Shown here: piece by piece, positions 31,707 through 41,665 of the stretch
Numbering within the stretch: the stretch's first letter is position 1
Layout of the letters: every line of letters begins with the position of its first letter
Source of the DNA: Teratosphaeria epicoccoides
Taxonomy: Eukaryota; Ascomycota; Dothideomycetes; Mycosphaerellales; Teratosphaeriaceae
Assembly: GCA_021401465.1 (NCBI GenBank)
Contig: JADDMT010000190.1
Span: 1 to 43,466 of the forward strand
Direction of reading: 5' to 3'
Length of the DNA: 43,466 nt
Program-made: the position numbers and the translations under genes
Notes under the pieces: model-generated
What the model was told of the DNA's origin: nothing
The model's database searches: none
The model's input: the letters and a program-made list of their open reading frames with translations, nothing else

Positions 31707-32191
31707 TGTCATGAGTGTCATAAGTGCTATAAGTCACGAGCACTATAGCCTAAGTCATAGCTGTTATGAGTGCTATGAGTTACAGTGTTATAAGTCATAG
31801 TACTATGAGTCATAACGTAGGCATAGAAGAGAGAGTCTGTCACGTAAGGACAGACACCTAGATCTATAGGGTTAGTCTACAGATCTATAGGCCTACATAG
31901 GAGAAAGGATCTGTCATGTAAGAACAGACTCTAGGATCTATAGGGTTAGTCTACAGATCTATAGACATAGGTCTAACAGGTCTGTTAATAGATCTAACAG
32001 AGCTGCCCTGTCTCTCTAGTATATAGGGATAGCTTCAGGACAGGTAGTTAGGAGCTTCGTACTTAATTTAACCTTCTCCTCTAAGGGGGGATAGTTAGTT
32101 ACAAGGTTAATTGCCATTGTTGATATTCTTTACTACTCTGCGAGTCTAACACCTAATCCCCTTCCTGCTATTAGCATCTACTCTTCTGACA
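31707..32191 (+). repeat. 3' LTR of Gypsy-1 copy C
   Basis: 485 bp. It is preceded by a purine-rich tract (AAGAGGAGGAT, about 31694-31704), the expected primer for second-strand synthesis. Same ends and internal hairpins as the 5' LTR. Confidence 0.9.
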
Positions 32192-34780
32192 CGCGATAGC
32201 GCTTGCTCTTTATTATCTAGCACATGTAGCAGGTTCGGACGTATTCGTTAACCTCCTTTGTAATATCTAGCTACTAGTACTTTTGCGACAACAAGGTAAG
32301 GGTACGGTCTCTCCTAAATTGCCTAGCTAACAGCTTGTTATAGTACAAGGGTAGTAGTTACGCCTTTAATGCTTTATCATTTAGGACCTAAATGCGATCG
32401 CTTTTATACTAGACGCTATACTTGTACTCCTAGTCCTCGCTAGTGCTTTTAGGTCGCTCTAAGGCTAATTGTAGCTTGCGAAGCAGGGTCTCTATGTTCT
32501 CTGAAACGTCCTTTGCTAGAGACTCTTCCTAGGTTACTACCTTGCAGATAAAGGCTAGCAGGGTTATCATAGGTTAGTACTCTCTAGGTCGGAGCAGGAG
32601 CTCTATGCTCTTCGCCTGCTATACGTATACACCCTAGATGTAATTAACAATCAGGTTATTAGCTTGTTCTCCCTCCTAGCCCTAGAACGACAGTTTATTT
32701 CTTAGGGTTAGGAGGAGTGTGTTTTCTACCTATGTAGTTAGTACGTAGTCCGCGTAACAAGAAGGCCTATCGGCTAGGTTGTTAGTTCCCTTATTATGCT
32801 TAATAGCAAAATCGAACCTTAACAAATACATGGCCTACTAAGCTAAGCGGCCGTTTAGCTGTTTTATGCCTATGAATCTACAAAGGTTATTATAGTTAGA
32901 GAGCACGCGAATAGTCTGCGGCGCGCCTTCAAGATAGTAGCGCCACATCTTAAAGCATTCCATAATTGCTAACAGCGCTTAGTCATAGGTCTTGTAGTTC
33001 CGCTCCGCTAGGGTAAACTTCTAAGAGTAGAATGTAATAGGGTGCTAGCAAGTAGTGTCTTTGCCTGCGACGAGCTAGGAGAGAATGCCGCCTAAGGCGA
33101 ATCTAGAGGCGTCTGTTTCTATCTTGATTAGAAGTTTAGGATTATAATGCTAGAGGATTAGAGTACTAGTAAAGGCTACTATAAGCATGCGGAAAGTAGC
33201 CTCTTTAGCCTCTCCCTACAGGAACAGGCTACCCTTTCCCTTGGCTATAGTAGTAAGCGGCGCGGCTATTTTGGAATAGTTCTTAATAAACCTCCGGTAG
33301 AAGTTAGCGAAGCTAAGAAAGCTCTAAACTTCCTTTAGAGTCTTAGGTATAGGCTACTCCTTTACTACGCTAAGCTTGCTCTTATCTATTAACATACCTG
33401 AGCTGTTAATGACAAAGCCTAGGAACTCTAGCTAGTAAGTATAGAACTCGCACTTCTTTTAGCTAGTGTATAGAGCGTATTTTTACAGCCGTTCTAATAC
33501 TAGGCGTAGGTGCTAAGTATGTTCCTTGCGTAAGTCGCTGTAGATCAGGATATCGTCTAAATATACTACGCAATAAACATCTACGAGGCCGGCAAGGGCT
33601 TGATTTATGTATGCTTAAAAGGTTGCTAGGGCGTTAGTTAACCTAAAAGGCATTACTAGATACTTAAAGTAACTATAGCGCGTGCAAAACGCAGTCTTCT
33701 AGCAGTTATCTTCCTTGATCAGGATCCTATAGTATGCGTCCTTTAAGTCTAACTTAGAGAACCATGCTACATGCCTAAGGCGCGCAAGAGTCTCATCGAT
33801 AAGCAGCAAGGGGCATTAATCCTTAACTGAAATCTCGTTTAGCCTATAGTAATCTACATATAGTCGCATAGTCCTGTCCTTCTTTAGTACGAACAGGATA
33901 GGAGCACCTACCTCGCTAGTGCTACGCCAGATCTAACTATTCTAGAGGGCCTAATCGAGATATTCCTAAAGTAGTTTTAGCTCTGCTCCTAACAGATTAT
34001 ATAGAGGGCGAAAAGGCGGCTTCTTGCTGTCTTATAACGCAATAGCATACTCTGCGCTGTTAACGCACCTAAGCTTAGTCATGTCCTTTTCGTTAGTGAA
34101 CATGTTAGCGAAGTCCTTGACCTTATTAGGAAGAGGTTTCGGTCCTACTGTTTTACTAGTAGCGACTACAAACACCTAGGATTCGGTTTTTAATAACCGA
34201 TAGAGACGCCTGGCGTTAAGCACGCGTACCGCGGAGGGTACGCTGCTATAACGCTACTTATCTATGTCACTATACACGATAATAGCCTGCTAGCGCCTCT
34301 AGGGCCGCCCTAGTAAGACTAGCGCTCTAGGCATATCTAAGGTATAGAATATGCTCTATGTATGCTTCTTGTATCCTGTACTATCTACTAGCCAGATCTT
34401 TAGCCGATACGCGCCATAACAATGGCCTCTCTTCCCCTAGAATGAATCCATAGTAGGAAGAGGCACGCTTGCAACTCGCTTAAGCCTATGCTATAAGGCG
34501 TAAGCTTAAGACATGACGTTAATGTCTACGTAGTTATTAAGTAACATGTCTGTCTTAACTTCGTCCCCTTCTATGACAATAATAGCGCCATTTAGGCGCT
34601 TCGTAGGCACTAGGGCTACGTCTAGTCCCGAAGCATCTTCGCTTCTAGTCGAGGCTATAGAAAGGCTCCTTGTCTAGTAACTAGCCCTTACCTGACGTGC
34701 TACTACTATCCTCTTATGTAGTAGGTAGGCTTAGACATAGCGTCAAGCCTTAGCTAGCTACACTGTTTCTACCTTGCGGG
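32192..34780 (-). pseudogene. Gypsy-2 pol, inactivated (RT, RNase H, integrase N-terminus)
   Basis: The RT active site YLDD is encoded at 33552-33563 in the context VVYLDDILIYSD. Upstream RT motifs (APILFVLKKD, SKLDLKDAYYRI) and downstream RNase H (PAERNYKTYD, WRYYLEGA) are readable. Numerous TAG stops are present. The boundary with gag is approximate. Confidence 0.8.
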
Positions 34781-35790
34781 TAGAGGCTGTTACCTCCCTC
34801 TTTAGTACATGACAGTCCCGCGCCTAATAGCTAGGTTTACTATAGTTGTAGTAGTTATCATTCTTGTCAGCTACTCCGCTACTACCCTAAGCAGGTAGCG
34901 CTAACCTTCGAGAGTCTCTACTAGGCTTCTTACCGTTACCCCTATTAGGCTTCTTCGGGTCCCGTTAGTTTTAATGCTTACTAGTAGTGTGTTTGTGTAG
35001 AGCACGCGAGCCTCTTGCTCCTAACTACTTAATCTGAGTTACTAGGGAGATTAATTTATCCCTAGTCTTAGGTGCCTAATAGTACACTGTAATAGCCTCG
35101 CTTAAGGTATCTCGTAGCTTTACGAGTAGGTGCTACCTACACTACGTAGGGGTATATAGTTCTATCTACTCTTCTAGCGTAGCTAAATACGCTGCAAATA
35201 AGGAAGCACTTTGCTTCTCGCCTTGCTTAGTAGTCTCGTACTACTAGGCTACAGTTAGCCCGCGATTAGCAGGATCCTCGACTATGTCTACTATCTCCTA
35301 GCAGAACATCTCCCATGTATACTCTAGCGCCAAATCAGCTACTTTATGCCTATTATGCTAGGCGTCTAACATGTCTCCCTTAAGGAACATGCTCGCGTAT
35401 ATAATCCTTGCATGCGAACCGCTATAGGCTATGCCTAACAACGCGAACACCTTATCTAAGTAACAGATAAACGTCCTTGCTTTTTGCAAGGTCTTTCCTA
35501 AGAACTTAGGGAGTAGTTTGAGGCGTAGGCTGCCTAAGTTACGCATAGTCGGAGCTAGCAAGTCGGCTGATTACATCGAAGTCATTAAGGCTACTTCTAG
35601 TTACTAGAAGCCTGCTACCTACATGCGTTTACGCTACGCTACGTTAGCTCGCAGATCATATAGGCGTTATGCTTTTACTAGCTCCGCCTGCTCTTTCTCT
35701 AGACGCGCTATCTCTTTGTCTTTAGTTTCCTCTATAACACTGTAGGCATCCTCTCCTTCTCCTAGCTAGCTGTCGCATTAATGCTAGATA
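34780..35790 (-). pseudogene. Gypsy-2 gag, inactivated
   Basis: The longest clean piece is 67 codons (35358-35561, LKLLPKFLGKTLQKARTFI), a capsid-like segment. A degraded CCHC knuckle (YNYSKPSY...ARDC) lies near 34805-34860. A coiled-coil-like N-terminal part (KDKEIARLEKEQAELVKA) lies near 35650-35750. Both ends are approximate. Confidence 0.65.
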
Positions 35791-36332
35791 CGAGCAGGCG
35801 TATAGCCTGCTTAGCTAGGGGCAGGAATACTAGTTATTATAAGTACTCTATAGGCTACAACTAGGGTAGAGTGATTAGAATTGATATGGTATGCGACTAG
35901 TAATTAATACGTAGGTATGTAGCAGCGTATAGAGCCTCTATCTCTAATAATAGGGTAAGGTCTGAAAAAACTAATTACTACCCTTCTTTAATTCTCCCGC
36001 GAAGCGCATAAGATGCGCCTGCATGCGTCATATGCGGCTTAGCTCGTTAGCACGACTAAATGAGCCTATAGCTCGGCTATCTGGTATTAAATAGGCTAGC
36101 GTATACCTACTTCTTCTAGTAGTAAATATAGTAGCTTGTCTAGGTCTATATAGGACTATATGCCTAGCATTAGACTATAGTATTCTCGTAGCTATAGTAG
36201 CTACTAGTTAAAGACTTTTAGTAATGTTAAGATATTTCAATTCTACCTAAAGTTAGCTAGTATAGTAGAAGCATCTTAATAGCCTCCTATTACAAGAGTA
36301 GTAAGAAGGTTGTATTTAGTTAGTTCATCTAG
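35791..36332. other. Non-coding flank of Gypsy-2, possible 5' LTR
   Basis: AT-rich and TAG/CTA-rich with no readable frame. By position it should be the leader and 5' LTR of Gypsy-2, but I found no second copy in the window to define its ends. Confidence 0.4.
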
Positions 36333-36819
36333 TGTTAGAAGGGTAGGTGCTAATAGTAGGAAGGGGATTAGGTCTTAGACTCGCAGAGTAGTAAAGGATA
36401 TTAACAAAGGTAATTAACCTTGTACTAACTAATCCCCCTAGAGGAGAGGATTAAATTAGATTAAGCACGAAGCTCCTAACTACCTGTCCTGAAGCTATCC
36501 CTATATACTAGAGAGACAGGGCAGCTCTATTAGATCTGTTAACAGACCTGTTAGACCTATGTCTGTAGATCTATAGACTAACCTTACAGATCCTAGGGTC
36601 TATTCTTACATGACAGATCCCTTCTCCTTATAGGCCTATAGATCTGTAGACTAACCCTACAGATCTAGGTGTCTGTCCTTACATAATAGACCCTCTCTTC
36701 TACGCCTGCGTTATGACTCATAGTACTATAACTTATAACACTGTAACTTATAGCACTCATGACCGCTATGACTTAGGCTATAGTGCTCGTGACTTATAGT
36801 ACTCATGACACTCATGACA
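36333..36819 (-). repeat. 3' LTR of Gypsy-1 copy D
   Basis: 487 bp. The left end reads TGTTAG, a C-to-T derivative of TGTCAG; the right end is CTCATGACA. On the minus strand it is preceded by AAGAGGGGGATAG. Confidence 0.88.
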
Positions 36820-36897
36820 CTATCCCCCTCTTAGCCTAGCTCGTCCCTAAGCTACCTTATTAGTACAGGGTTTCTCTTGCTCTTTCTTAGTGTAGTA

Positions 36898-37518
36898 ATG
36901 TCTTCTCTTTCTACATTACTACCTTATGTCATCCTAGACACTAACGCCCCTTTAACGCAGAAACGCAAACACTGCGCGAATCGAATCTATCGTTAGGGCT
37001 AGGACAGCATAAAGTCCTGTACTTAGTGTCAAGAGTTAAAGCTTGTTTGTCAAGTACACATTTCCTTAGGGAAATGTTCGTAGTGTTACTTTAGTAACTG
37101 TCGAAGTTGCGACGCGAAGGTAACAGAGGTTAAATAGAAGAAGTTAGGTAATTAGCGGAAAAGACTAATTACTAATCTCGATCGTGTAAAGGCGGCCCTA
37201 GCTAAGGCTTTGTAGAAGATAATAGAGGTACATGTAAAGGAGATGCATCTTCAGAAATAGTTAGACGCGGTTAACCGTGAAGTCGAGGATAGTCGTGCTC
37301 TTAAGGAGCGTGAGATTAGGGAGGACAAGGCTAAAGAGCAGGCTCTTTAGCAGGCTAGGTTTCTTCTTAACCTAGATCCCTCGACTAGTCTTGCTCTTAG
37401 TCCTACGACATAGAGTGTAATAGAAGGTTTTACTAACATGTCGTATTAGGGTTTCCTAGATAGCGTCATAGCCGAGCCTATTAATAGCGTCCTACAGGAG
37501 CCTAGTCGTAGCTTATAA
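36898..37518 (+). pseudogene. Antisense zinc-cluster ORF of Gypsy-1, copy D
   Basis: 207 codons from ATG to TAA with no indel. Many of the cluster codons are intact, and the stops are mainly TAG. The stop TAA (37516-37518) directly abuts the pol stop on the other strand (37513-37515), the two sharing the hexamer TTATAA. Confidence 0.8.
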
Positions 37519-40463
37519 CCTTCTTCCTAGGTTCGTTTTCCGCTTAAAGCTCTATACCTTCTACTAATAGTTTCGTAGGTGTTTAAGGGGTTCCTAGGTG
37601 TTTTTAGTACTCCCGTATCCTTCCTATTTTACTAGGTACTCTCGCTGTCTGTCTACCTAGCGAGTGTCGACGATCTTCTTGACAATGTACTCTAGTTCTT
37701 CTACTTCGGGGTCAAGTAGTAAGGGTTCCGTTTATAGTATAGCGTCTAGCGCTACTAGTTCTAGCAGAGAGACATATAACACAGGGTATATTCTCATCTG
37801 CTTAGGTAGCTATAATTCAAAATTAACTAGTCCTTTCTTAGCCTTAATCCGGAATAGTCCTAGTTTTATAGTGTCTAGTTTTTTACTTAGCTTGTCTAAT
37901 TTAATGTGACAGTAGAAGAGATACACCTTGTCCCCCTCCTTTAGAATTAGTCCCTTAATTCTCTTACGATTCGCGTACTATGCCATGTTCTGCTAATAGA
38001 ATTACAGGTCGAGTTATGCTTCTGTTTACAGTTAGCGTAGGTGTTCTACTCGCCTAAGTGCTACTAGGTTTTAATCCTTAGCTAAGACGTCTAGAACGTC
38101 TTCTATAGCTAATCTATACGCTATCTGAAATGGCGAGAGTCCTGTCGACTCTGCTAGCGTACTATTATACGCGAGTTATGCTATTAGCAACAACTCGACC
38201 TAGTTGTTCTAGTCCCTATTCACATAGGATCGAAGGTACTATTCTAACGTCTAATTCAGACGTTCTATCTGTCTATCCGTCTAAGGGTAGAAGGAAGTAC
38301 TTAGTCGATGTTTGACCTAGAATTGTCTTATTAGGGCCTTCTAGAAGTTAGAGGTAAACACGGATCCTTAGTCTGTTACTAGGTCTCGTAGCATACCGTG
38401 TAATGCTACTACCTACTTAATGAAGACATGCGCGATATCTTTAGTCTTGAAGTCTTCGCGGTATAGGATAAACTTCCTAAACTTAGTAAATCGGTTGACT
38501 ACTACTATGATTCTATCGAAGAACTCATTCGTGGCGGGTTCTCTTAACTAGGGTAGTTTAACAATAAAGTCTATAGCAAGCGATTCCTATGGCTATTAGG
38601 GTACCTTTAGTAGTTATAGTAACCTATACGGTTTGTAATAGTCATGCTTACTCTATTAGTAAGTTACATATCGACAGACATAGTCCTTAATTGCTCTGCC
38701 TATCCTAGGGAAGTAATATTCCTGTTAGAGAATTTGCTTCATTTTAGACACTCCTAGGTGTCCTGCCTAAGGTACGTCGTGTCAGAGGCGTAATAGCTCT
38801 AAACGTAAGGATTTTAGCATGTATACTAACCCTTAGAAGAGAAGTACTCTGTCTTTGTCTTCCTAGTCCTCCTGTCCCTCTATGTTGTTACGGACAGCGA
38901 GTGCAGTTAGGTCGTAGACTAGTGCGTTCTTTAGGTCGTCCTAGAACTCGCTAGTCTATGTGATAGCCGTAGCCGCGAGTTAGTTAACTCCAAGCGTGCT
39001 ATCGCTATTCTCCTAGAGAATGGCATGTTTTTCCTGTTTTACGCCCTTCATGTAGTTAGTCTAGCGGCTAAGTGCGTCAGCGCGTGCGTTCTTGGACCCC
39101 TTATAATAGACGATCTTGTAGTTAAAACTAGAGAGTTCCTTACTCTATCGGACTTGTCGTCAGTTTAACTCTTTTGTCGTAGTAAAGTATCGCAAGTTCT
39201 TATAGTCTGTGTAGACTGTAACCTAGTGCTTAGAACCTTCTAAGTAGACTCGCTACGCCTTGTAGGCATCTACTATAGCTAGAAGTTCTTTGTTATAGAC
39301 GTCGTAACAAAGTTTACTAGGTCTAGACAGCTTCCTCGAGTAATAGGCGACTAGCTGTAGTCGTCTACTCGGTCCTAGTTGACTTAAGCATGCCCTAAGC
39401 GCTATGTCAGAGGCATCTGTTTCGACTATGATAGGCTTATCTAGGTCGAATATAAGCAAGATTAGCTAATCTGTAAATCGTTGCTTGAGTTTCTTGAAGG
39501 CATTCCGTTAGGCGTCATCCTACACGAATAGTGTATCCTTCATAGTAAGGGTTGTAAGTAGTGCCGTAATCTTCGAATAGTTTGTAACGAACCTCTAGTA
39601 GAAGTTAGGAAACCTAAGGAAGGACTACACTTCCTTAACATTAGTCGGCATAGGCTACTCTTTTACAACTTTGACCTTCTTAGTATCTATCTTGATTCTG
39701 TTCTAGGCTACTACGTAGCTAAGGAATTAGACTTCTTGCTTATGAAACTCGCTCTTCTAAGGCTTAACCTTTAGCCTGTAATCCTAGAGTTTCTAAAGCA
39801 CCTTACGTACGTAAGTCCTATATTCCTTAATCGTTCGTAAGTAGACAAGGATGTCATCTAAGTATATAACTACGAAGATATTAAGGTACTCTCGTAGCAT
39901 GTTATTAATAAATGCCTACTACGTAGCTAGGGCGTTTGTTAACCTAAATAGCATGACTATATACTCGTAGTGTCCGAACCTAGTTCTAAACGTAGTCTTC
40001 TATTCTTTGCCTTCCTTAATTCAAATTTAATTATACGCTCCTAGTATGTCGAACTTTGAGAACTATACTACTCCTTGTAGGCGATCCTGTAACTCTAAGA
40101 GTAAAGGAAGCGGATAACTATTCTTTGTTATAATGTCGTTTAATCTATAATAATCTACGTAAAGTCGCTAGTCGTCTTCCCCCTTAGGGACAAACAGGAT
40201 TAGATACCCTGCTAGTAACTACGACTTACAGATAAAGCCTTTCTAGAGGTTGTTTTCTAGGTATTTCCAGAGAATCTCTAGCTTCGCCGCTAATAATAGG
40301 CAAACTAGTTGCTTTGTAGGCATCCTGCCTAGAAGTAAGGGTATCCTATAGTCCTACTCCTAGTGTTCTAGTAGAGCCTCTTAGTCAGGTTCTTCCTTAA
40401 AAAGGGTAGCAAATTCCTTATATTCATTAGGAACTATGAACTCGACTTTGACTTTAGCTTGCG
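37513..40463 (-). pseudogene. Gypsy-1 copy D pol, truncated and inactivated
   Basis: Chromodomain and integrase at the left end. A clean 68-codon RNase H piece at 39253-39459 (VETDASDIALRACLS...AYYSRKLSRPSKLCYD). RT YLDD at 39853-39864. The upstream end is lost at the copy E insertion point. Most stops are TAG. Confidence 0.85.
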
Positions 40464-40953
40464 TGTCATAAGGGTAGGTGCCGATAGCAGGAAGGTAACT
40501 AGGTGTTAGACTCGGGAGCTGTGAAGAATATCGACAATAGCAGTTGACCTTGTAACTGACTCTCCTCTAAGCAAGAGAGGATTAAATTAAGATTAAGCAC
40601 GAAGCTCCTAACTACCTGTCCTAAAGCCATCCCTATATACTAGAGAGCGACAGAGCAGCTCTGTTAGATCTGTCGACAGACCCGACAGATCCGTGTCTGT
40701 AGATCTGTGGACTAACCCTACAGATCTAAGGGTCTATCATCACGTGACAGATCCCTTCTTCCTTGCAAGCCCATGGATCTGTAGACTAACCCTATAGATC
40801 TGGGGATCTGTCCTTACATGACAGATCCTTTCTTCTATGACTATGCCTATAACTCATAGTACTCCTATGACGGTACTATGACTCATAGCACTTAGGACCT
40901 ACATGATCCTGTATCCTACAGTACTCTAGACAGTACTCCTGACACTCATGACA
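40464..40953 (-). repeat. 3' LTR of Gypsy-1 copy E
   Basis: 490 bp, TGTCATAAGG...CTCATGACA, with the conserved hairpin cluster. The left flank TTGCG would be one target duplicate; the other end is outside the window. Confidence 0.88.
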
Positions 40954-41032
40954 CTATCCCCCTCTTAGTCTAGCTCGTCCCTAAGCTACCTCATTAGTGC
41001 GGGGTTTCTCTTGTTTCTTCTTTCAAACTGTG

Positions 41033-41665
41033 ATGTCTTCTCTTTCTACATCACTGCCTTGTGTCATTCTAGACACTAACGCCCCTTTAACGCAGAAACG
41101 CAAACGCCGCGCGAATCGAATCTATCGTCAGGGCTAGGACAGCATAAAGTCCTGTACTCGGTGTCAAGAGCTAAAGCTCGTCTGTCGGGTACACATTTCC
41201 TCGGGGAAATGTTCGCAATGTCACTTTAGCAACTGTCGGAGTTGCGACGCGAAGGTGACAGAGGTCGAATAGAAGAAGTTAGGCGATTAGCGGAAAAGAC
41301 TAATTGCCGATCTCGATCGTGCGAAGGTAGTCCTAGCCGAAGCTTCGCAGAAGATGCTAGAGGCGCATGCGAAGGAGATGCGTCTTCGAAAACAGTTAGA
41401 CGCAGTCGACCGGGAGGTCGAAGATAGTCGCGCTCTCGAGGAGCGCGAGATCAGGGAGGAGGAGGCCGAGGAACAAGCTCTTGCGCAGGCCGGGTTTCTT
41501 CTTGACCTAGATCCTTCCGCGGGTCTCGCTCTTAGTCCTACGACATGGAGCGCAATAGAGGGTTTCGCTAACTCCTTATATTAGGGTTTCCTGGATGGCG
41601 TGATAGCCGAGCCGGTCGACGGCGTCCCGCAGGAGTCTAGTCGTGGCTTAGGATCTTCTTCCTAG
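41033..41665 (+). pseudogene. Antisense zinc-cluster/coiled-coil ORF of Gypsy-1, copy E (best preserved)
   Basis: 211 codons from ATG to TAG, with four internal TAG codons (41135, 41270, 41288, 41582) and no frameshift. Residues about 22-30 are basic (QKRKRRANR). Cysteines stand at 41, 44, 51, 60, 63, 68 and 71. Using 41-44-51-60-63-71 gives C-x2-C-x6-C-x8-C-x2-C-x7-C, which fits the Zn2Cys6 spacing of fungal Gal4-type regulators. Residues about 75-165 are a charged coiled coil (AHAKEMRLRKQLDAVDREVE), as is common after such clusters for dimerisation. The C-terminus has SPTTWSAIEGF. It lies on the strand opposite to gag-pol between the pol end and the LTR. The usual stop at codon 207 is GGA here, so the frame runs four codons further. 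DNA binding is an inference from spacing. Confidence 0.82.

Larger units (their letters stand above)
25181..32191 (+). mobile_element. Gypsy-1 copy C: full-length 7.0-kb chromovirus, RIP-inactivated
   Basis: The order is 5' LTR (25181-25674), gag, pol (protease, reverse transcriptase, RNase H, integrase, chromodomain), an antisense zinc-cluster ORF, a polypurine tract (about 31694-31703) and 3' LTR (31707-32191). It is flanked by CGCAA/CGCGA. The pol frame is nearly indel-free and broken almost only by stops from point mutation. The C-terminal chromodomain places it among the chromoviruses, which read histone marks to target heterochromatin. This is the only copy in the window with both ends. 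Confidence 0.92.
32192..36332 (-). mobile_element. Gypsy-2: second Ty3/gypsy element, RIP-degraded and split by copy C
   Basis: The minus strand reads gag, protease, reverse transcriptase, RNase H and the start of integrase, continuing at 24726-25180 beyond copy C. Its protein sequence and order differ from Gypsy-1, for example the RNase H motif HNKGTNNLADRPS near 32790. I could not define its LTRs. The stretch 35800-36332 lacks coding similarity and may hold the 5' LTR. The right side is cut by the 3' LTR of copy D. Confidence 0.82.
36333..40463 (-). mobile_element. Gypsy-1 copy D: 3' LTR, antisense ORF and most of pol
   Basis: Minus-strand copy with its 3' LTR at 36333-36819, polypurine tract at about 36820-36832, zinc-cluster ORF (36898-37518, plus strand) and pol back to the region between protease and RT. 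The rest is displaced by copy E, which inserted at 40463/40464. Confidence 0.9.

Noticed and set aside
36333..36819. Possible solo LTR
   Set aside because: The adjoining polypurine tract, antisense ORF and pol show that it is the 3' LTR of copy D.
38130..38315. 61-codon ORF that recurs at 30209-30394
   Set aside because: Mirror of the integrase region in copies C and D; the sense strand reads as integrase.
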